Part shown: positions 62,355-64,000 of the stretch, one piece after another
Position numbering within the stretch: the stretch's first letter is position 1
Layout: every line of letters starts with the position of its first letter
Origin: Christensenella minuta
GTDB taxonomy: Bacteria; Bacillota; Clostridia; Christensenellales; Christensenellaceae
Length of the DNA stretch: 64,000 bases
Assembly: GCF_003628755.1 (NCBI RefSeq)
Contig: NZ_CP029256.1
Coordinates: 2,127,585-2,191,584 of the forward strand
Reading direction: 5' to 3'
Notes under the pieces: model-generated
The model's input: the letters and a program-made list of their open reading frames with translations, nothing else
What the model was told of the DNA's origin: nothing
The model's database searches: none
Position numbers and translations under genes: made by a program

Positions 62355-62393
62355 GGCCGCGCATGGGTTGCTGACTATTAACAGTTGGAACAG

Positions 62394-62424
62394 AAGGAAG
62401 GCCCGTCAATGGCGGGCCTTCCTT
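62394..62424. terminator. Bidirectional terminator before the phosphatase gene
   Basis: Stem AAGGCCCG/CGGGCCTT (62398-62405 with 62413-62420). The U-rich tails are short (CCTTC on both sides). It lies between the plus-strand small ORFs and the converging phosphatase gene. Confidence 0.65.
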
Positions 62425-63143
62425 CACACTATCTTCCCTTTCAGCCGCCCGATCTCGCCGCCGGAAAGCCCAATCGCCTCGAGATAGCCCTCTGCCGCAC
62501 CATATTTCCCGGCAATATGCTCCATCAGCTTTTGCATATATTCGGGCTTCGAGCGGAACACGTAATCCGGCACGTTTACGCCCGCCTTTTCGACCATCCT
62601 GCGCTGTTTTTCAAACATATCCTTCATATAGGTTTCGGAAACCGCATAGTCCGCAAGGACCGCGTCGTCCGCCACCCCCGCAAGCTTCAAAACCAGCATG
62701 GTGATGATGCCCGTGCGGTCTTTTCCCGCCGTGCAGTGGTAAAGGGTCACGCCCTCTTCCCCTGCCATATTGGCAAAAATTTCTTTGAGGCCGTCTTTGC
62801 TGTTTTCCACAAGGCCGATATACATCCCGCCCATGTCGTCCGGCAGTTTTCCAAGCATCGCTTCCGACTGAATATGGTCGAGGAGCGGAACGTGGAGCCG
62901 CTTGATCCGTTTTTTATCGATATGATCGGGATGCAGGAATGCCTCATTGTTCCCGCGCACGTCGATTACAAGCCTCACTCCGTAGCCGTCCAGATATTCC
63001 TCATCCTCTTTTGTCAGCCCATGCAGGCTGTCTCCGCGCAAAAACGCCTTATACTTTGTTGTCTTTCCGTCTTCCGTAGGATATCCGCCGAGGTCGCGTA
63101 CATTGTGCGCACCCGCCAGCGGCAGCGGCTTCGATACATTCAT
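62424..63143 (-). CDS. Tyrosine/serine protein phosphatase (Y_phosphatase3 type)
   Basis: A 239-residue cytosolic phosphatase of the DSP/PTP fold. The catalytic P-loop is HCTAGKDRTG (C-x5-R). The N-terminus NVRDLGGYPTEDGKTTKYKA is typical of the bacterial PF13350-type enzymes. FLRGDSLHGLTKEDEEYLDG and VRLVIDVRGNNEA are further family segments. Members act on phosphotyrosine or phosphoinositides; the substrate here is unknown. Confidence 0.9.
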   Translation of the reverse strand: MNVSKPLPLAGAHNVRDLGGYPTEDGKTTKYKAFLRGDSLHGLTKEDEEYLDGYGVRLVIDVRGNNEAFLHPDHIDKKRIKRLHVPLLDHIQSEAMLGKLPDDMGGMYIGLVENSKDGLKEIFANMAGEEGVTLYHCTAGKDRTGIITMLVLKLAGVADDAVLADYAVSETYMKDMFEKQRRMVEKAGVNVPDYVFRSKPEYMQKLMEHIAGKYGAAEGYLEAIGLSGGEIGRLKGKIV

Positions 63144-63178
63144 TTTCCAAACCTTCCTTTACGTGCTATAATCTGCAC

Positions 63179-63448
63179 ATGGATTATTTTGTCGTTTACT
63201 TTCTGGCAATCAATCTGGTTGCCTTTACCGTCTGTTGTTATGATAAACGCGCCGCACAGCGTTCTAAACGCCGTATCCCGGAAAAAACATTGTTTTTGTT
63301 GTCCGCCGTCGGCGGGGCCTACGGTATGCTGCTTAGTATGCTCGGATGCCGGCATAAAACGCGGCATCCCTCTTTTATGATCCTCGTACCGCTTTTCTGC
63401 GTACTCTGGGCGGTGCTGACCGCATTATTTCTAAAATATATTGCATAA
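63179..63448 (+). CDS. DUF1294 membrane protein
   Basis: An 89-residue protein with three hydrophobic segments, starting MDYFVVYFLAINLVAFTVCC and containing YDKRAAQRSKRRIPEKTLFL and GGAYGMLLSMLGCRHKTRHP, the DUF1294 signature (YDKxxA...RIPE...LxGGxxG...FRHKT-like). Function unknown. Divergent from the phosphatase gene; the intergenic region is only 35 bases. Confidence 0.9.
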   Translation: MDYFVVYFLAINLVAFTVCCYDKRAAQRSKRRIPEKTLFLLSAVGGAYGMLLSMLGCRHKTRHPSFMILVPLFCVLWAVLTALFLKYIA

Positions 63449-63505
63449 AGGAAACGAAGCGCGATCCCCGCGTTCTGCAAACTATGATCCGAATAAATTC
63501 CGGAT

Positions 63506-64000
63506 TTATCTTCTCCGCGAAAGCAGAAACAGCCGCAGAAAGGACAGGAAGGACGCTAGCATCGCCGCCACATACGTCATAGCCGCGGCGGAAAGCATGC
63601 GTTTTGCTTCCGTCTGCTCCTGTACGGTCAGCACCCCGGAAGCAGAGATGTTGGCCATCGCCCGCTTGCTGGCGTTGAACTCCACGGGCAGGGTGACGAG
63701 CTGGAAAATCACGACCGCAAAATACACCCATGCGCCGATATCCACCAGCACTTCCAGCCCGGGGACCCGGGCGGAAAATAAAATCCCGATCAGGATCAGC
63801 GGAAACGCAAGCTTTGTCGCAAAATTTACCACTGGAACGATTGCGTTCCGTATCCGCATCGGTCCATATTTCTTATCTTTCTGCAGCACATGCCCGCATT
63901 CGTGCGCGGCGATGGAAACGGCAGCGATCGAATGCTTCGCATAAACGCCTTCCGAAAGGTTCACCGTGTTATTGCGCGGATCGAAGTGATCGGTCATATC
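63506..64000 (-). CDS. Zinc metallopeptidase, membrane-bound (YugP type; N-terminus outside window)
   Basis: The C-terminal 165 or so residues of a neutral zinc metallopeptidase family protein. The zinc motif HECGH is in AAVSIAAHECGHVLQKDKKY. TDHFDPRNNTVNLSEGVYAK precedes it, and membrane helices follow (IVPVVNFATKLAFPLILIGI, WVYFAVVIFQLVTLPVEFNA). It ends with MTYVAAMLASFLSFLRLFLL. The reading frame continues past base 64000, so it is partial. Role unknown. Confidence 0.88.
   Translation of the reverse strand, partial: DMTDHFDPRNNTVNLSEGVYAKHSIAAVSIAAHECGHVLQKDKKYGPMRIRNAIVPVVNFATKLAFPLILIGILFSARVPGLEVLVDIGAWVYFAVVIFQLVTLPVEFNASKRAMANISASGVLTVQEQTEAKRMLSAAAMTYVAAMLASFLSFLRLFLLSRRR

Overview
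The window reads as a chromosomal segment of a fairly GC-rich Bacillota (Clostridia-type) bacterium. The evidence is the Gram-positive S10-spc ribosomal order, a KOW-domain protein between infA and map, zinc-type S14, strong Shine-Dalgarno sites, lipoprotein signal peptides, a Rex regulator, VanW-type wall proteins and NusG-domain-II/Gx-transporter genes. A Christensenella-like clostridium would fit, but that is inference; no rRNA or tRNA is present to place it.

Layout. 1-12923 (minus strand): the translation operon from rpsJ (S10) through the spc genes to the start of rpsM, including secY, adk, map, the KOW gene, infA and rpmJ. It has a clear promoter at 13140-13168 and a hairpin-rich leader. 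13.4-27.2 kb: short housekeeping and accessory units. These are a NifX-like protein, a CoA-dependent acyltransferase-like protein, a divergent XRE regulator/zinc-ribbon pair sharing a palindromic operator, a ZIP transporter, a lipoprotein, tuf, two VanW paralogues, yjbQ-rex, an orphan prepilin, a zinc-ribbon membrane protein and an AEC transporter. 27.3-35.9 kb: a LacI-regulated pentose (ribose or deoxyribose class) uptake and catabolism operon (binding protein, ABC ATPase, permease, FGGY kinase, ribokinase, DeoC, cupin), with near-identical LacI-type operators at the operon promoter and the lacI promoter.

35.99-56.67 kb: a block of phage late genes, all on the minus strand. It runs terS-terL-portal-toxin-like protein-immunity-scaffold-capsid-connectors-fibres-endolysin-holin. 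Long tail tube, tape-measure and sheath genes are absent and the order resembles short-tailed (P22/podovirus-like) phages. No integrase, repressor or replication gene is visible. The most interesting part is a 1120-residue protein between portal and scaffold with a polymorphic-toxin-like C-terminus. It is followed by a small candidate immunity gene, a terminator, and then a second, apparently silent copy of the pre-toxin junction (221 bp, about 95% identical) attached to a different, decayed tail. The same block carries four copies of one promoter-like element at fixed geometry, three of them followed within about 10-30 bases by a terminator-like hairpin. A stray tail-fibre tip lies at the far end.

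56.7-64 kb: serS and argS (minus strand), then a plus-strand ApbE/NusG-II/Gx-transporter cluster preceded by a 27-residue membrane peptide, two AT-rich micro-ORFs, a tyrosine phosphatase, a DUF1294 protein and the C-terminal part of a zinc metallopeptidase cut by the window end.
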